From contig KN880432.1 in assembly GCA_000934385.1 (NCBI GenBank), forward strand, positions 1-64,000: a DNA stretch of 64,000 nt. The letters run 5' to 3'. This document shows positions 11,076-24,100 of the stretch, in pieces (position 1 is the stretch's first letter; each line of letters begins with the position of its first letter). The stretch is from Cylindrobasidium torrendii FP15055 ss-10. Taxonomy: Eukaryota > Basidiomycota > Agaricomycetes > Agaricales > Physalacriaceae. Below the pieces are notes generated by a model. That model worked only from the letters and a program-made list of their open reading frames with translations, did no database searches and was not told the origin of the DNA. Both the position numbers and the translations under genes were made by a program.

Positions 11076-12764
11076 CTATTGTACCGGTGCCGCTGCTTTG
11101 GCTGCCTTCTGTTTTCGCCACGCCAAAAGCTCCCGCACTGCAGCAGCAATCAAGGGTATCACAGCGCTTGCGAACAGTGGTGTATATACAGCGTATTTGT
11201 GCTCAGTCGGGAAGTATAACATAGCGAGCATGTCAGGGTTGAAGAATGCGCGGGAAGCTAGCGTATATGCCTCCGAAGAGAGGCGCGCTGCGTCGGTAAG
11301 TGATTTGGAGGATAGGCTATGAAGCTACACAGAATGTCAATGACAACCTGCACGGTCGTCAAAAGATGCGACGCACGCGTTCGAGAGCCGATAACGCAGC
11401 TTGCACTTCGTCTTGAACAACCTTTCCAACAGGCATGTTCTCCAATTCGTTGACAAGCGTCACGGTGCTCTTGAGGATATCCCGTGCGCCTTGGTTGGTC
11501 TCAATGGCACGGCGTCGAAGCAGCGCGTCTATCTGCCAATCGGATAGGGCGTCAGGCGTCTTTATACCGGCTGGCACAGAAGGAACGCCAAGCAGGGTTA
11601 GCAGGTGCTGTGCAAAGAGGGGGAATATCTGGTCAAGTGCGTCTGAACCTAGGTGGTCCTGTTCATCTCCTGGGTTATAAATGACAACACCGCCCCATTG
11701 CGGGAGAAGGAAGGTATTGGCTATGGTAGTGAGTGTCAGACCATAGAATTTCTCGCAGTATTCAGGTCTCGCGTACTTCGAGAGTCGATTACTTTCACCG
11801 GACGGCGTTCGGCGTTCGGGACGAAGAGAGCGAAATGCAGAACAGGGTCGGTTGAGGTGCTGGATGCTGACAGATGCGTCAATACACCTGATGAAATAGA
11901 ACGTTGTGCTAACATAGTGTCCATTCTGCGGTATTCACAAAGATAGTGAGATCTTCGGCCGTGAGGGCGGTGGTATTATCTTCAAGCTTGTGGGGCTCGA
12001 ACGCAAGGGGTGCATGGAACTGTATTTGGCTTTCGATAGTGCAATTGTGCAGATCCGATACGCGAGAGAGAATGGGTTGTATGTATCCTGTAGTCGACAA
12101 ATGTTAGAGCTATGACGAGTCGCAAGGTTGTCACGCACGTCGAAGGGCTGCCTGCACACTCCACCCCGAAATATACGAACCACTTGAAGCGTCCTCATTC
12201 AGTAGCGTGAAAGACAGCCGATAGCGCGAGGAATATGGTGCAATCCGGAAATCCTGTGAAGTGGGCGGTGGATCAAGTAATTTGATAATAGTGTCAGAAA
12301 GGCTTGTCACTATGTAGGTGAGCGAGCCATACTCAAACAATCAGTTATCGAAACGTACATGATGTCCCCCTTGGAAACTTCAGGGTTCTTCCTTCCAGTA
12401 CCGCATCCTCCTTGTCCCAAAAGACTAAATTATAGACGCCGGGCGACGTGTTCTGGTCGTTAACTCGCACATTGGCTGTAATTGAGTTCGACAGGCGTTT
12501 GTCCAATAAGGATTGAAGTTCATTGATGATATGGGGCTTCGAATCAACGAGTCCAGGTTCGAGTTGGATTGTCGCAGGCAAGGTCAATGCTCTTTGAGTT
12601 TCGGTATGCACGCGTCCTGCGGGTAATGGCAACCGCTCAATGCTTGTAATATTCCACCAGAGGGGCGTTGCCAGTAAGATGACAGCCCAATATGCCGCGA
12701 TAATTGTCCGCCGCACGCGGTCTTGCTGGAAGAAGAGTAGGGAGGGATCGAGCAATGAGCCCAT
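11076..12764 (-). CDS. GPI17: GPI transamidase subunit PIG-S
   Basis: Subunit of the ER GPI transamidase that attaches GPI anchors to secretory proteins. Six exons (12764-12359, 12309-12139, 12087-11914, 11866-11777, 11720-11377, 11324-11076) give 477 residues. There is one N-terminal transmembrane segment (about residues 19-36, RTIIAAYWAVILLATPLWW), a luminal domain with the conserved VLHFALFVP and FLLPQWGGVVIYNP motifs, then NPDMLAMLYFPTEHKYAVYTPLF leading into the C-terminal transmembrane helix and a Lys/Ala-rich cytosolic tail. That two-helix topology is typical. All five introns are 47-56 nt. An apparent plus-strand open frame at 10984-11322 is just the antisense of the last exon. Confidence 0.93.
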
Positions 12765-13187
12765 GATTGCCCAAACGCAAAAGTCCAATTTCTGGCTAAG
12801 TGCGATGATGGACTTCGGCAACGCCCGAGTTGGCAAACATGGGCTTTCAACAATACGGCAAGTGACCAGGGGTGTCAAGAGTACGTCGGCGTCTTAAGTA
12901 CAAAGGAAAAAATTATCCAAAAAAAATTATCTGTATAATCTGCGTGCATTGAGAGGGGGATGTGACTTGTGCCGAAACCGGCCGAACGCAACCAACGGGC
13001 CGATCAAAAGCGCCAACACACTTATCACTCACACTCTCACCTCCACTCTCGACCGTTTTCTCCATTTCGGCTACCCTGCGTCTGGCGAAACCCTTTTAAA
13101 CTCAAAATATTGAAATATCTGTCTTCGACTTTGTCGTCGCTGTCACAACATTTTGACGAGTGTCCCGACAGCAACTAAGTCTCCAGA
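12765..13187. promoter_or_regulatory. Divergent intergenic region GPI17 / SNT1
   Basis: 423 bp between divergent starts. It includes an A-rich stretch around 12900-12940 and a CT-rich stretch around 13020-13060 just upstream of SNT1, typical of fungal promoters. No specific site is identified. Confidence 0.45.
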
Positions 13188-16100
13188 ATGGCTTCGCTCT
13201 ACGACGCCTCGACTTCGACCACAACCGCAAATGTGTACCCTAATCGTGCTTCCCAAGGCTCGATGTCCAGTGGATATGGTGTTAGTTTTGCTTGTTCTTA
13301 GTATTGTCATAATATCAAACACCCACCCAGCGCAATTACCCACCAGCAAAGTCGACTTCTTCAAATTTTGGATGGTCATCATCGCCTACAGTAGAATCTA
13401 GAGTCTCGAAGGCATCCTGGCCAGAGGCTCCTGCCTCTGCAAGTTTGGATCATGCACTTCCCCAATCGCGTAACCGGTCAAACTCCTGGCAGGCTAAGGC
13501 AGCTCAGGGTTGGCCTGACTCTGGAAGGTCACCTACTCACGGAAAAAGGACGGTATCCGACTCAACGCGTTTGTTTGAACCAAACGACTCCTGGAAGCGG
13601 CGCAATGACGGCCCAAGCACTAACTATATGTATGTACGAAATAAATAAGTGAAATCTACTTCTAAGCATCATTATAGGCAGTCCCCTCGGTCTCCAGCTG
13701 ACCCTACTTCTCCCAGGAGATATCTCAATACGCCCGGCGTAAAGCCACGAAAGAATTCATCCAATGTCGAGCCTATTCACGCCTCAATCACGCCTCAGGC
13801 GGGTTACAAACGTGATCCACCTTCATCGTCTGCAGGCTCGTCGAGATTTTCTCAACCCTGGAAGGCTACCAATCACCCGGCTATGTCCGGGCCATTCGAG
13901 CCCCCTCGAGCGCCGCGTGCTGACCGAATGGCAGCCTCGTATCAACGCCCACGATCACGTTCTCGCTCGAGTTCCAGATACGAGCACGCACGACCTTCTG
14001 ACACCTCTCGCGGACGCTCTGAGCGCCGCGGAACATCTCGCCATCGTAGCCACTCTCAGTCATCAAGCCATTCTTCACGTGACCGCTCTGATTCCATTGC
14101 TTCATCTCGTGCATCTCCTGCTCCCTTGGCGACAGAAAATGATTCAGCACCCACAATATCTGCTGTCAAACTCGAGTCTGAGGATGGTGTGGTGCCCTAC
14201 CCTACACCGGCCACCGCGACAGCTCCCAATCATAGCTCCCCTCCTCGAGAGCCTTCACCAGATATGCCGTCCCCTACTCTGACAGTAGCTGCGTTGCCAT
14301 CTCCGCCCGCAACCGGATCAGCTGCCACTGAAATGCGTATGTACACAATAACTCAATTGAAGGAATATTGACTCATGTATCGTGAAGCGATTGATGTCCC
14401 TCCTATCGAGGATCTCAAACCTTCGTCTATGAAGGCGAGCAAAGAGCAAGGCGACGCTTCCACACTGAAAGACGATGCGTCATCTGCTGGACCCTCGTCT
14501 CCAAAGGCAGTGGTCAAGATGGAGCTTCTTCCTGTGACACTTCCTGACGACCCAGTATCCGAAGATCCCGATGCACCTCGAGAGCCTCATTTTGAACATG
14601 ACTTCTATAGGATTGTGGAAAAAAGTGAGGAGATGCGTGCTGCTTTGCGCATCACAATCATGACTCGTATTCTGTGCGACCGTCAGCCTCGCGAGGAGCG
14701 TGTCGAACCTGTACTGGCGTCTGAGAAGGCGCGCGCAGAGCTCAACAAGGAGCACGAGCCCAACGGTAATACCAGCGTTTCCCTTTTCGAGGAAGTATCT
14801 GGACCGGATGGAATAGTTGCTTCTTTGATGATGCGACACACACCTGAACTCTCGGCGGCTCTGGCTACTGCTCTGGCTACTCGGGAAGCCGCACGTCTCA
14901 GAAAGCTGCAGAGACTACAGGATGACGACGTGATGTATACGGAGAACTGGAAGGAGATGTGTCGGAACTTGGACGCTCAGATTAGGAAGCAGACGCTAGA
15001 TCTAGAGGCTATCATGGCGTCGAGTCGGACTACTCGAAGGACAGCTGCAACACTGGGCGGTGAGTATGTTGTCCGCTCCGACCTGGAGATGGAACAGATC
15101 ATTGCAAACTTGGATCAGATTGATACTCAAGATCCATCTGTTATGTGCACTCGAAATCGCGCGACTATTCCCGACATGATCTCGTCGACTCGTGGCTGTA
15201 TACCTTACCTTTTCGACAATGATTCGCTGCGAGTGGAGGACCCGCAGGAGTATTACCGTCCAGAGACAGGGATGGATGATTGGTCAGAGGAAGAGGAACG
15301 TATCTTTCTGGAGAGGTTCGCGTCGTATCCGAAGCAGTTTGGGATGATTGCGGAGGCGCTGGCGCACAAGACGGCAGAGCAATGTGTCGCGTTTTATTAC
15401 TTACAGAAGAACCGACGCATCGATTTTCGCAAGGTGGTTGCAGATGCAGCGCCGAAGCGGAGGAATAAACGTACAGGGAAGAAGAAAGCAAACGCGCTGT
15501 TGGCTGACATTGCCAAGCACGATGAGGAAGTGGGAGCGTTGGGTGGCGCTGGCAAGGAGAAAAAGAAGAGGGCGAGGCGTAGTCAGGTTGAGGCTGCGAT
15601 GGCGGAAATGCCACCGGCCGACCTACCTGACCTCGACGTGGATCCCGTACGACCGAAGAGGCGGCGGGTGGTGAAACCTTCCGATGATGTCGACGACGAA
15701 AATGTGTGCACGCTCTCAGGTTCGGAGCGCTAGACACTGACCATGATCAGGATGAGAGACCCACGAAAAGGCGGAAGTCGAAAGGAAAACCAAAGTCGGC
15801 AGCCGTTGTTCCGGACGACGTAGAGCCCATCGACGATGAGTTCGAACGCCGAAAGGCGGAGATCAACATGAGATGGAGCCAAGATGACCAAAGTATGTAT
15901 CTCATTGTTGGTCGAAGAGTGCTGTTCAAACTAACAATTCCCAGGGAAATTCAAGACACTCTTTACGCAATATGGCGCCGATTTCCAGCGCATCACGGCC
16001 GAAATGCCCTCGCAGGTATGTGCACTGCCCGCTTTGAAAATTTGTTGCTCACCATACGATGCAGACAATGGCTCAGGTCGCGGAGTATTACCAAGCAAAC

Positions 16101-16214
16101 GTTGAGACTCTTCTTCCAATGCCCGAGCTCGGGGTCGAGCCTCTCGACGAAGAGATGTCGTCTACCGAAGCCGACACGGCACCAGCGTTCATGAATCCAC
16201 TTAGACCCGATTAG
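13188..16214 (+). CDS. SNT1: SANT-domain corepressor (Snt1/NCoR-like, Set3-type deacetylase complex)
   Basis: Likely scaffold of a histone-deacetylase corepressor complex. Seven exons (13188-13280, 13331-13629, 13678-14336, 14388-15703, 15751-15892, 15945-16015, 16065-16214) give 909 residues. Residues 1-340 are Ser/Pro/Arg-rich low complexity with an SR-like patch (RPRSRSRSSSRYEH). A helical region at about 390-520 precedes the first SANT domain at about 649 (DDWSEEEERIFLERFASYP, then KTAEQCVAFYYLQKN). A second SANT-like repeat starts at about 831 (WSQDDQRKFKTLFTQYG). Basic KRR clusters between them fit nuclear import. Two SANT domains in this spacing match fungal Snt1 and animal NCoR. The exon 4/5 junction uses a 47-nt intron chosen because it is the only frame-compatible pair. 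Confidence 0.85.
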
Positions 16215-16930
16215 AACAATGCGTCGATTACGTGATGCCTTCCATTCATTCTCCTCATTATTATATACACGTCTGCTGGACATAGGAACCAAGTTATGCA
16301 TCGTACTTGTACGTTAACACTCTCATTAGTATCGCTTTGGACCTGGCCCAATTGTTTCTACGTGCTTTGTTTATGGCAGTGTGTGACTTTCCTGCGTGCA
16401 AACAAAACAATCTCTGCAATCACGTTTGGTACACTTCCTGAACAGCACCAAAGCGGACGATAGTGTGGGAGTATTCAATGACTGGGTAGATCTTTCCTCA
16501 CTGTAATCACCAAGGGAGTGAAGACAACGGTTTAGTACTTGCATAGAGTGAAAGCGTGCAGTCAAATGGCGTACTGTACGTTGAACTGCGTACCGAAAAA
16601 TGATCTACAAAGCAGATATGGGGTCATGACATACAAGAAGAAAGGTCAGACAAAGGCTGGTGAATAATTATGACAGACACGTCCGAAAGGTGTATAAAGA
16701 TAGTGTAGTCGACGAGCGAACGTACCAATATGCAAAACGAGTGTGGCTTGCCCCAAATCATGGCGGCATTTCGGACGGGCTGGGGCCATATGATAGGTGT
16801 GTAACGTACAACCGTAATGAATATATGTCTGAGACAGCGAGATTGGAGGAAGGATAGCTAAATAGATTGACATGAATAATCGTCACAAGTCCAATAACAA
16901 CATAGCAGCAGTAATAATTCCGTCCAACCA
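16215..16930. other. Convergent intergenic region
   Basis: 716 bp between the 3' ends of SNT1 and the next minus-strand gene. Only short unsupported open frames; I see no gene, repeat or RNA. Confidence 0.5.
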
Positions 16931-19470
16931 TTACGATAGGGCGGTCGATCTCCGGGATGGCATTGTACGGGTATACGTCGCGTAGCTGGGATGCCCGTTT
17001 GTTTGAGAACGTGAAGAAGGGGTATGGGCCGAGTTAGGCGAAAGCATCGACGCCGGCTCTTGAGGACGACCGCGCTGCGACTGGGACACAGAATTTCGGG
17101 ATGCACCGTTAAGCCCTTCATTACTCGAAGTCCGATAATGTTGGGGTTTGGCGCGATGCGGTGACGAAGATACCGAGCGCTGTCCAGACGACGACAAATG
17201 GCCATCCTGGCTCGGCACACGAGGTATACGATCTGTACTCCTGTTTGGCGACGATGAACCACTGGCATTCGAAGAATTACGGGACCTCGAGCGCTGTCCA
17301 GTCATGAACGGCGCAGAAGGTGGCAGCAAAGGCATATCAAAAGCGGAGGGTGGCGGGATGTATCCAGGAGAGGGCATAAAACCAGGAGCAGGCATGAAGT
17401 AGCCGGGCTGTTGAGGAAGGAAAGGGAAGGCTGGTAGCGTCGGGACGGTTGGCATTGGCGGTGTCAGGCTTGAATTGCTACCACCCCAGTACCCATAACC
17501 GTACGGGGTGTTGCTATAGCCGGTCGAGGATTGACGCCTTGCCTTGACATCTTCGGAAGACGAAGAATAGACTGAAGAAGGCCGCGAGCTATCAGCAAGC
17601 TGAGGCGACGGAAGAGGTGAGCCGCCTCCGCTATACCGACGTTGGCTGGATGCCTGCGTGTTGGTCTCGGACACGCCCCGGCGGGGAGTAGGATGTGAGG
17701 CATCTGGGACCGAAAGACGGTCATAGTTAGCCCGAGAATTCTTGGATGACGAACTGGTCCTGTCCGCGCTATGGGCAGCAACGGTCTCTCGCAAAGACGA
17801 AGCAGAGCCCGAAGCTACCATCGCTGTACGATTAGCACCGTTCCTCATCAACTCCTGCCTGCTCCGGGAAGCTGCCAACTCATCGGCATAGTTGCGTTTC
17901 TTGCGGTCGTCTTCCATAGCCTTCTTCTCTGCCTCCCAGGCCCTCCGCTCTTGCTCAAACTTCTTGCGCTCGTCCTCCATCTTTTGACGCTCGCGTGCAA
18001 GCTTGAGCTGCTCTTCGCTAACCTGTCGACGACCTTTTTCCTCTGCCAAGAATCTGGCCTTTGCTTCGCGCTGCTGTTTTACCCGTGCCACATAGCCCAC
18101 TGGAAGATGATCTTCCTTCTCGTCTCCCTCGGCGAAGCGAACGCCGCGTTTGACCCCGTGGGTCGGCGAGCGGGGCGGGGACCCGGACTGAGATACATTG
18201 ATAGACGGCGGGGCTGTCTGCATGCGAAGCGGGGACGGTGCCGTCAGACTCGTCTTTGCGGTTGTGACTGGCAGCCGTAAGTAAGTAATGGCGGAGAACA
18301 CAAGGCAGAGCACGTACTAGAAACACGTGAAGCGCTGGTGTCTTTCCCTGACGTCTCACTCGCAGCCCTTGTTGATGGCATCGCGGGTTTGGGGGGCGAT
18401 ATCACCGGGATTGGGACATTGAAATCGACCATGGCCTCGAGTGCGAGTGAGAACTCAAGGTCGGGAACGGCGAAGCGGGTGCCGGCGACAATTTGGCGCG
18501 TCAAATTAGAATTGGCGTCTAGAAGCCAGACCGAATGTTGCTGTTCGAAACAAGGCCGGTCGACCCAACGACGTAGGCCCGGAGGATGTGGTGAAACAGA
18601 GGATAACTTGTGGGGCCAAACCTCGACGTCGACAGAAGGCAACTGAGTCACTCGAGGCGGTGGTGCCAACGTGCTGAACGGCAGAATCGACGTTTGCTCG
18701 GCGGTGCTGAGACGGGCAGCAGGGTCTGTCAGCCGATGCAGTAGCCGACGTCTCAGTGTGAGAGCACGCAAACTGTCGTTGGCCGGCAGAGGGCCTGGAT
18801 TGCTGGAACGAGGGTAGACTGGGGATCGCTTTGCTCGCCGAATGAGAAAGGGGGAGTCTTGAGGTTGAAACGCAGCGTCTATGGAGTTCTGGAGGCGCGC
18901 AGAAAGATACTGGCGAGCTTCGCGCATAGCTGAGGCTGAATGTGGAATCGACCTGTCGGATAATCGAGGGGGGCTCCTGCCGTCGTCGTCGTCGTCGTCT
19001 TCTTCTGACTCTGACTCGTCTGAATCCGTGTCTGACGGCCGTGATGGTTTGTTTCCGGGCGGAGGGGCGCGGAGAACTGGCGGCGAGGAGGGCTGCCAAT
19101 CCCGGCTTACTATTGCCTGCTGAGATGGCCGTCCCTTTAGAGTTGTTGATGGCTTCTTGGGTAGCCAAGTGTTGATCCATGAGCGATGTTTGGCTGGTGT
19201 TGGTCCAACGGGCTCAGGATAAATCGGAAGTACGTCCTCGGGTGTCTGAAGACTTGCGGATCCGCTGGACGACGCGGATGAGCACTGGGCCATATCGCGT
19301 TCGGCGGTCCAGGGCATCGTTACAATGGCTGGCGGCGCCTGTCCAGTGGTGGCTCGTCGAATAGACGTTTTGCTGGTCGTCGTTGTCGCTGCTGCCGAGG
19401 GCGCACCATCCTTGCCGCTCTTCTTCTCGCTACGCCCCTTGTGTGAAAAAACCGAGGCTATCCTTCGCAT
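16931..19470 (-). CDS. Large Ser/Pro-rich protein with central coiled coil, unrecognised
   Basis: Two exons (19470-18318 and 18267-16931) give 829 residues. I do not recognise a named domain. Residues 1-170 are low complexity with an acidic run (ESEEDDDDDD at about 155). About 220-370 looks globular, with an LSTAEQTSILPF...DVEVWPHKL segment and WVDRPCFEQQHSVWLLD. Around 430-530 is a highly charged helix, KQQREAKARFLAEEKG to EDDRKKRNYADEL, predicted coiled coil by eye. The remaining C-terminal third is Ser/Pro/Gly/Tyr-rich (GYGYWGGS, PAPGFMPSPGYIPPP) and looks disordered. The single 50-nt intron is supported by frame. Cytoskeletal or cell-cortex scaffolding is a guess only. Confidence 0.75.
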
Positions 19471-20764
19471 TGGATGATAGTTGAGTTCAGATGGACATTC
19501 CCGCGTGGTGGTGGTAAAAAGGCAGAGAAGAGAGGTGGCTAAGCGCAGATGAGGGGAGCCGGACGAATTTGTCTGCCTGCCAGGTCGGCCGTGGCTTGAG
19601 AACGTATCAGATGGTCGTCCAAATCAGCGAGACCAAAGGAACTCACTCAGGCTGAAGGCGACGGCGCCGACGCTTGAAAGTTTGGATGGGAAAATGCCAA
19701 CAGGCCAGGACCAGGGGTCCACAAGCTCGCCATCAGTACCGATCGGGGATGACAAAACACGTGGTGTCAGCAACTAACTCCGACGTTAATCGCGAATTGT
19801 TTGAACTCCTCTCCCTCGACACGTTCATCGGAAGTTCGGGGCACAGGCAGCGCTACGCACGACAGTGGACTCACTACAATCAGCGCTTTTGACTCTTCCC
19901 TCAAATTGGCCGACTTTTCTCGGAGAGTTTGGGCCGCCAGTCGATTCAGAACTCATGCTGACGTGGGTTCGACGACACCCAATGGCAACAGTCCAGACCG
20001 CGCGCTCATGATCTCTGATTTGCGACTGATTTGCTCATCCGTTTACCTGCATCTTGTTCCAACCTGGGCACATACAGGGCACATAGTAGGTATCACCCCG
20101 AGTGCCGCAGTTAGCCACAGGCTGCCATGGACCTATAGTCTTGAACACCACCGAGCATCGAATTTCGGGCAACTCCGAGTCGAATTCAAGGTCGACAAAC
20201 GACGACCACAACAATTGTTGAGGGATCCTTCAAGTTGCCCTGGGCATCATCGCACGTCATTCTGTGTGGCCGTGGCACTAAGCACACTCGAATGCCTTCT
20301 AGTAACCTGGCTATGGAATCCTACGTCCTTGCCAGAGCACAAATGTTACATAAATATCCTACATGGTGCTTGGTAGCGTGTATTGCAATTGGTTACGCCG
20401 TAAGGGGACCAATGGTATGTAGCTAACACTCTGTAAGACCGCCGTAGAAAATGGTTTGGATGTTGTAATTCCTCATTGGATTTGGGCCGTAATCACACCA
20501 TTTGAAATAGCCACTACCACGCAAGGTCAGGGAATGCATCATGAATCATGTTCGTGAATTCTCACAACTGGTACTTTGTTCATGCAGCTCGTACTTATTT
20601 ACCCTACATTACGCTGCTCCTCTCTGCATTACATACGCATTTCCTTAGTGTGGACATTCACACGCGCTGCGCTGCGTCTCGAAGTTCTGCATTCCTCGAA
20701 GCACAGAGCCATCGCAGAACGACGGCCACCATAGTTGGTGAATGTCGGTTTGGACTCGGCCTGG
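19471..20764. other. 1.3-kb intergenic region
   Basis: Lies upstream of the coiled-coil gene and downstream of RRN7. A 191-residue open frame at 19801-20376 has no recognisable motif and no convincing start context; I do not annotate it. No repeat seen. Confidence 0.5.
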
Positions 20765-22989
20765 CTAAATTGAGCTTTCATTATCGGTAGTTTGCCCTGT
20801 TCTCGCTCCTTCAGTATCGCTCCCCGTCCCCGCGCCCGTCCCCGCACCTGCCTCGCCGTTTTGCGAATCAGCGCCAACGCCTTGTTTTGTTTTCTTGTTC
20901 TTCCTAGACTTTTTCTTGTGCATCCTGAGCCACCTTAGCAAGGCCCTTTCATACATCTCCAACACCTCGTAAACATCCTCTTTCTCTACCCTCACCATCC
21001 TTGCCCCCCTCGCCACAATGCTGTCCAATTCTCCGGGGACCTCTCCAGCTGTGTCAGTCCCGTAATAAACGCGATATTTTTCTCCCGGTTTCAACGCGCC
21101 CTCCGGTCTATCTTCGAAGATGTCGGGCCTCTGGCCATTGACTTTGACAAGCGAACTGACTGGGGCGCTAAACGAGGATAGCCGAGATTGCTGTATTTCC
21201 GGCTGACCGAAAAACTTGGACACCGTGTCCGGACCTGCACATCGTCAGAAAACAGGCAGATTTACGTGACGCAGCTCACCATCATCGTCACCCAACAGCG
21301 CCCCCGCGCAGAACGCAACGTACGCGTCAACTGCGTCCTCGTTCAGTGCCTCAACGACCCTGTTTAATGCTCAACAAGAATGAACGGAAAACCGTAGGCG
21401 GTCATACATATTACTCTCTGTGCCAAACAGGTTTTCTGGACTACTTTCTTCATCCTTATCCATCTGACGAACAACCTTGAGGTACTCATCCAACGTGGGC
21501 ATCGACGCTGCTGCTTCGTCCATGCTCGAGGGAAGCCTGCACATCCGGATTAGTCTCCTTTTAACAATTCCAGTTTGAATTATACCTCTCTTTACCGTCG
21601 AGCCCATAAATCATCTTCAGCGTGACCAGAACCGTGCCAACGAAGCCCAACTCTGGCGCGAAATGGTCATATGCCCGAGATTCTGGGTCCCTTCCCTTGC
21701 GCTTCTCGAGCTTTGGGGCCAGTGCGACACTCACCGTCAATGGTAGGTCGAGTATACGAGCTATTTGCTTCGCAAATTGGAATACTAGTGCTGCAGTCCG
21801 TTCAATCAAGGCTTTTTGTGTGGAGCTCAAGACGTACGAGATCCACCGAGACCGCGAGTGATGCGCCAGAGGAGAGGCGCAGCATTAAGCTCAGGTGTAT
21901 GAATCCCGTAAAGTTTATACAGCCGCTTTGCAAGTGACGCCGTCATCTTACGAAGAACACGAACGCGCGGCGGACGCTGACAATGAGGGTCAGGTTCTAT
22001 AATCAGTAAGGGGATGATTCGTACATGCATATCGAGCCCCAGCTTATGTTGTTTATTCAAGTGGGAAGCCATTTCTCGGGGAATGTACTTGACCGCATCG
22101 AGGTATGGAAGCTTGTACATGTCAATCGCTCTACAATTTGCTAAGAAATAGTGAAACGAGAGCTAGAATCGTACGCACATCACAAAATCTGCATACATGA
22201 CCGGAACGCGCAGAGTCCAGCATGCAAGGATAAGAACGACCACAGTCATGTTCACGGAACGCGCTTTGTTGAAGAAGTCGCGGCGGCGGTGGCCGGGTGT
22301 GCTATGTTGCTTTTCATCTAGTCCATCATCCTCTTCTGATGAACTGGACTCTTCGAGAATCGCAATGATAGAGTCTGAGTCGCTGTCCTCGTCTTCCCTG
22401 TCATCTTTCGGTGTATCTGGGGGCTTTCCGTCCTCCTTGTTTGACTCAGTCTCAGGTTCGCTATCGTCTCCATCTCCACGGGAAAAATCGAGTGGTTCGG
22501 GCGGAGGTGCGTCGGCCTCAGGAAGGGTGGACAAATGCAATGCCCATATATCCCTACACACAAGCTGGTCTTCAGTTCACGCGGCTGCACTGAGCGGAGA
22601 AGCCACTGCTGACCTCAAAGTCGACGGGGAGAAGCCACAGCTCCTTCAGCGCGGCAATTTGCTTGCGCAAGATGAGCTGCAGGCACTGGTAATAGAGGTA
22701 CGTCCCTCGTCGACCATGATAGACTGTGCGAATACTTGAGGATACGGCACCCAGAGGAATGGAAGTACACACGTTCTTCGTTCCGTCTCCCCTGAGTCGT
22801 GTCCTTCTTCTCCCTTTGCGACTTCAACGCACGCTTGCGCATTTGATGAGGCGCCATTTCTTGCATTTCAGCCGTCTCATTGCGGTATCCTTGCATGATA
22901 TGCCCCTCGCTGCATGCTATAAGACCACTTGTCGGCTCTTTGTGCCATTGCTTGGAGCGGCAGATTGGACAACGCTGGCGGGGCGCCAT
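20765..22989 (-). CDS. RRN7: RNA polymerase I core factor subunit (TAF1B-like)
   Basis: TFIIB-like factor that brings RNA polymerase I to the rDNA promoter in the nucleolus. Nine exons (22989-22773, 22723-22614, 22564-22179, 22130-22025, 21976-21838, 21790-21586, 21536-21408, 21359-21280, 21234-20765) give 613 residues. An N-terminal zinc ribbon has ligands at C7, C10, C26 and H30 (CPICRSKQW...IACSEGH), followed by MQGYRNE. The first cyclin-like fold shows YLYYQCLQLILRKQI and VCRDIWALHLS, then an acidic insert (about residues 140-190), VLILACWTLRVPVMYADF and MYKLPYLDAVKYIP. The C-terminal exon is variable with a basic then Gly/Ala-rich tail. All introns are 45-49 nt. It is divergent at 159 bp from the next gene. 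Confidence 0.9.
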
Positions 22990-23148
22990 AATAGAATTGA
23001 TGGAATAGAGGGAAAAGCTTATTGCTGCCGACGATCAGCCGCTGGAGACTGGAGTTAACTGTTATGCTCAAAAGTAAACACGACCACATCTGCCGCCGAT
23101 CAAACTTTCGTCCGCAAACTCGTCGCAAGTCACCTTCTCACCACCATC
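22990..23148. promoter_or_regulatory. 159-bp bidirectional promoter
   Basis: Space between the RRN7 start and the start of the divergent unrecognised gene at 23149. Nothing specific recognised inside. Confidence 0.45.
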
Positions 23149-24100
23149 ATGTCTCGCCCACGCGTTCGCAATGGCCGACTGGACCTTTCTCTTCTCGATA
23201 ATTGCTATGGATCTGGCATGACAGTCCGGCAGATTGTTGCGAAAATCCATGAGTACATAAAGGCGCAGGCTCTCAACGCCGAAGTCATGGCGGAACAACC
23301 TCGGGCTCGCGACCGCATCCTCAGCGAGGTGACCAGAATGCTCGAAAAGGGCGAAGGGCGTCTGCCTGTGTCAACCACGGAGATTCACGCGGCCTTTGGA
23401 AACGTTGAAAAGACGCTAGAGTACACTGCGATGCTTGACCGTGTTATCTTTGGTTCTGGCGCTGACATCGAGTCGTAAGCACCTCTGCGCTGCATGCGGC
23501 GACAATCAATTGATGATTTCAAGGTTGTGCTGGAAGAACACCGCCTGTTTTTATGCCTGGTTCATGTTCCGGGAGACGATGGCAAGCAAGATCTTTCACT
23601 CCCTGGACAATGAAGACGTCTGGGAAACATTCAGAATAATTGAAAACCGCGTGTATGCTTTCACCCCTTCCACAGTCAATCACTAAACTTGAAGCTTGAC
23701 CCCTCCCAGTGCAGACCGTTTCTGCGAGAGAATCGTGAACACTCCTGACCGGCTCTCTGGGGTGGATCCTGGGGTCTTTCACCCTGAACTCGAGGGTGTC
23801 ATCACGGCCGAATATCATGACCTTTATCCCTACACACCAGAAGTCGCGCAAGCGACTGCACTCATCGATGCCGAGCAAGCTGACGAACTTCTCGAGGATT
23901 TGCAGTGGCTCACGACACTGGTCTTCCGCCACCCCCAGCGCGGCGATTGGAGCGTCAGCAGCGTCAAAACTCAGCGGGGAATCTGCACATACACGCTCTC
24001 TGACGGCCGCATCACTGACTATACGGAGCTGCATGCGTTGATGCGCGAGAGTGTCTTACTCGAGGAGGATGATGACACGAGCTCTGGCCCAGAGGTCTAG
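23149..24100 (+). CDS. Unrecognised 281-residue protein
   Basis: Three exons (23149-23474, 23524-23652, 23710-24100) with 49- and 57-nt introns give an uninterrupted 281-residue product. I recognise no family. It is soluble-looking and mostly helical, beginning MSRPRVRNGRLDLSLLDNCY. The middle exon is aromatic-rich (CWKNTACFYAWFMFRE) and the C-terminus is acidic (EEDDDTSSGPEV). Coding is supported by the splice signals and a long continuous frame across three exons. It shares a 159-bp promoter with RRN7. Confidence 0.7.

Noticed and set aside
10984..11322. 112-residue plus-strand open frame that could be a small protein
   Set aside because: The opposite strand encodes the conserved PIG-S C-terminus (YFPTEHKYAVYTPLF), which fully explains the open frame.
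19801..20376. 191-residue plus-strand open frame
   Set aside because: No motif, no splice-extended partner, odd composition; likely chance in an intergenic region.
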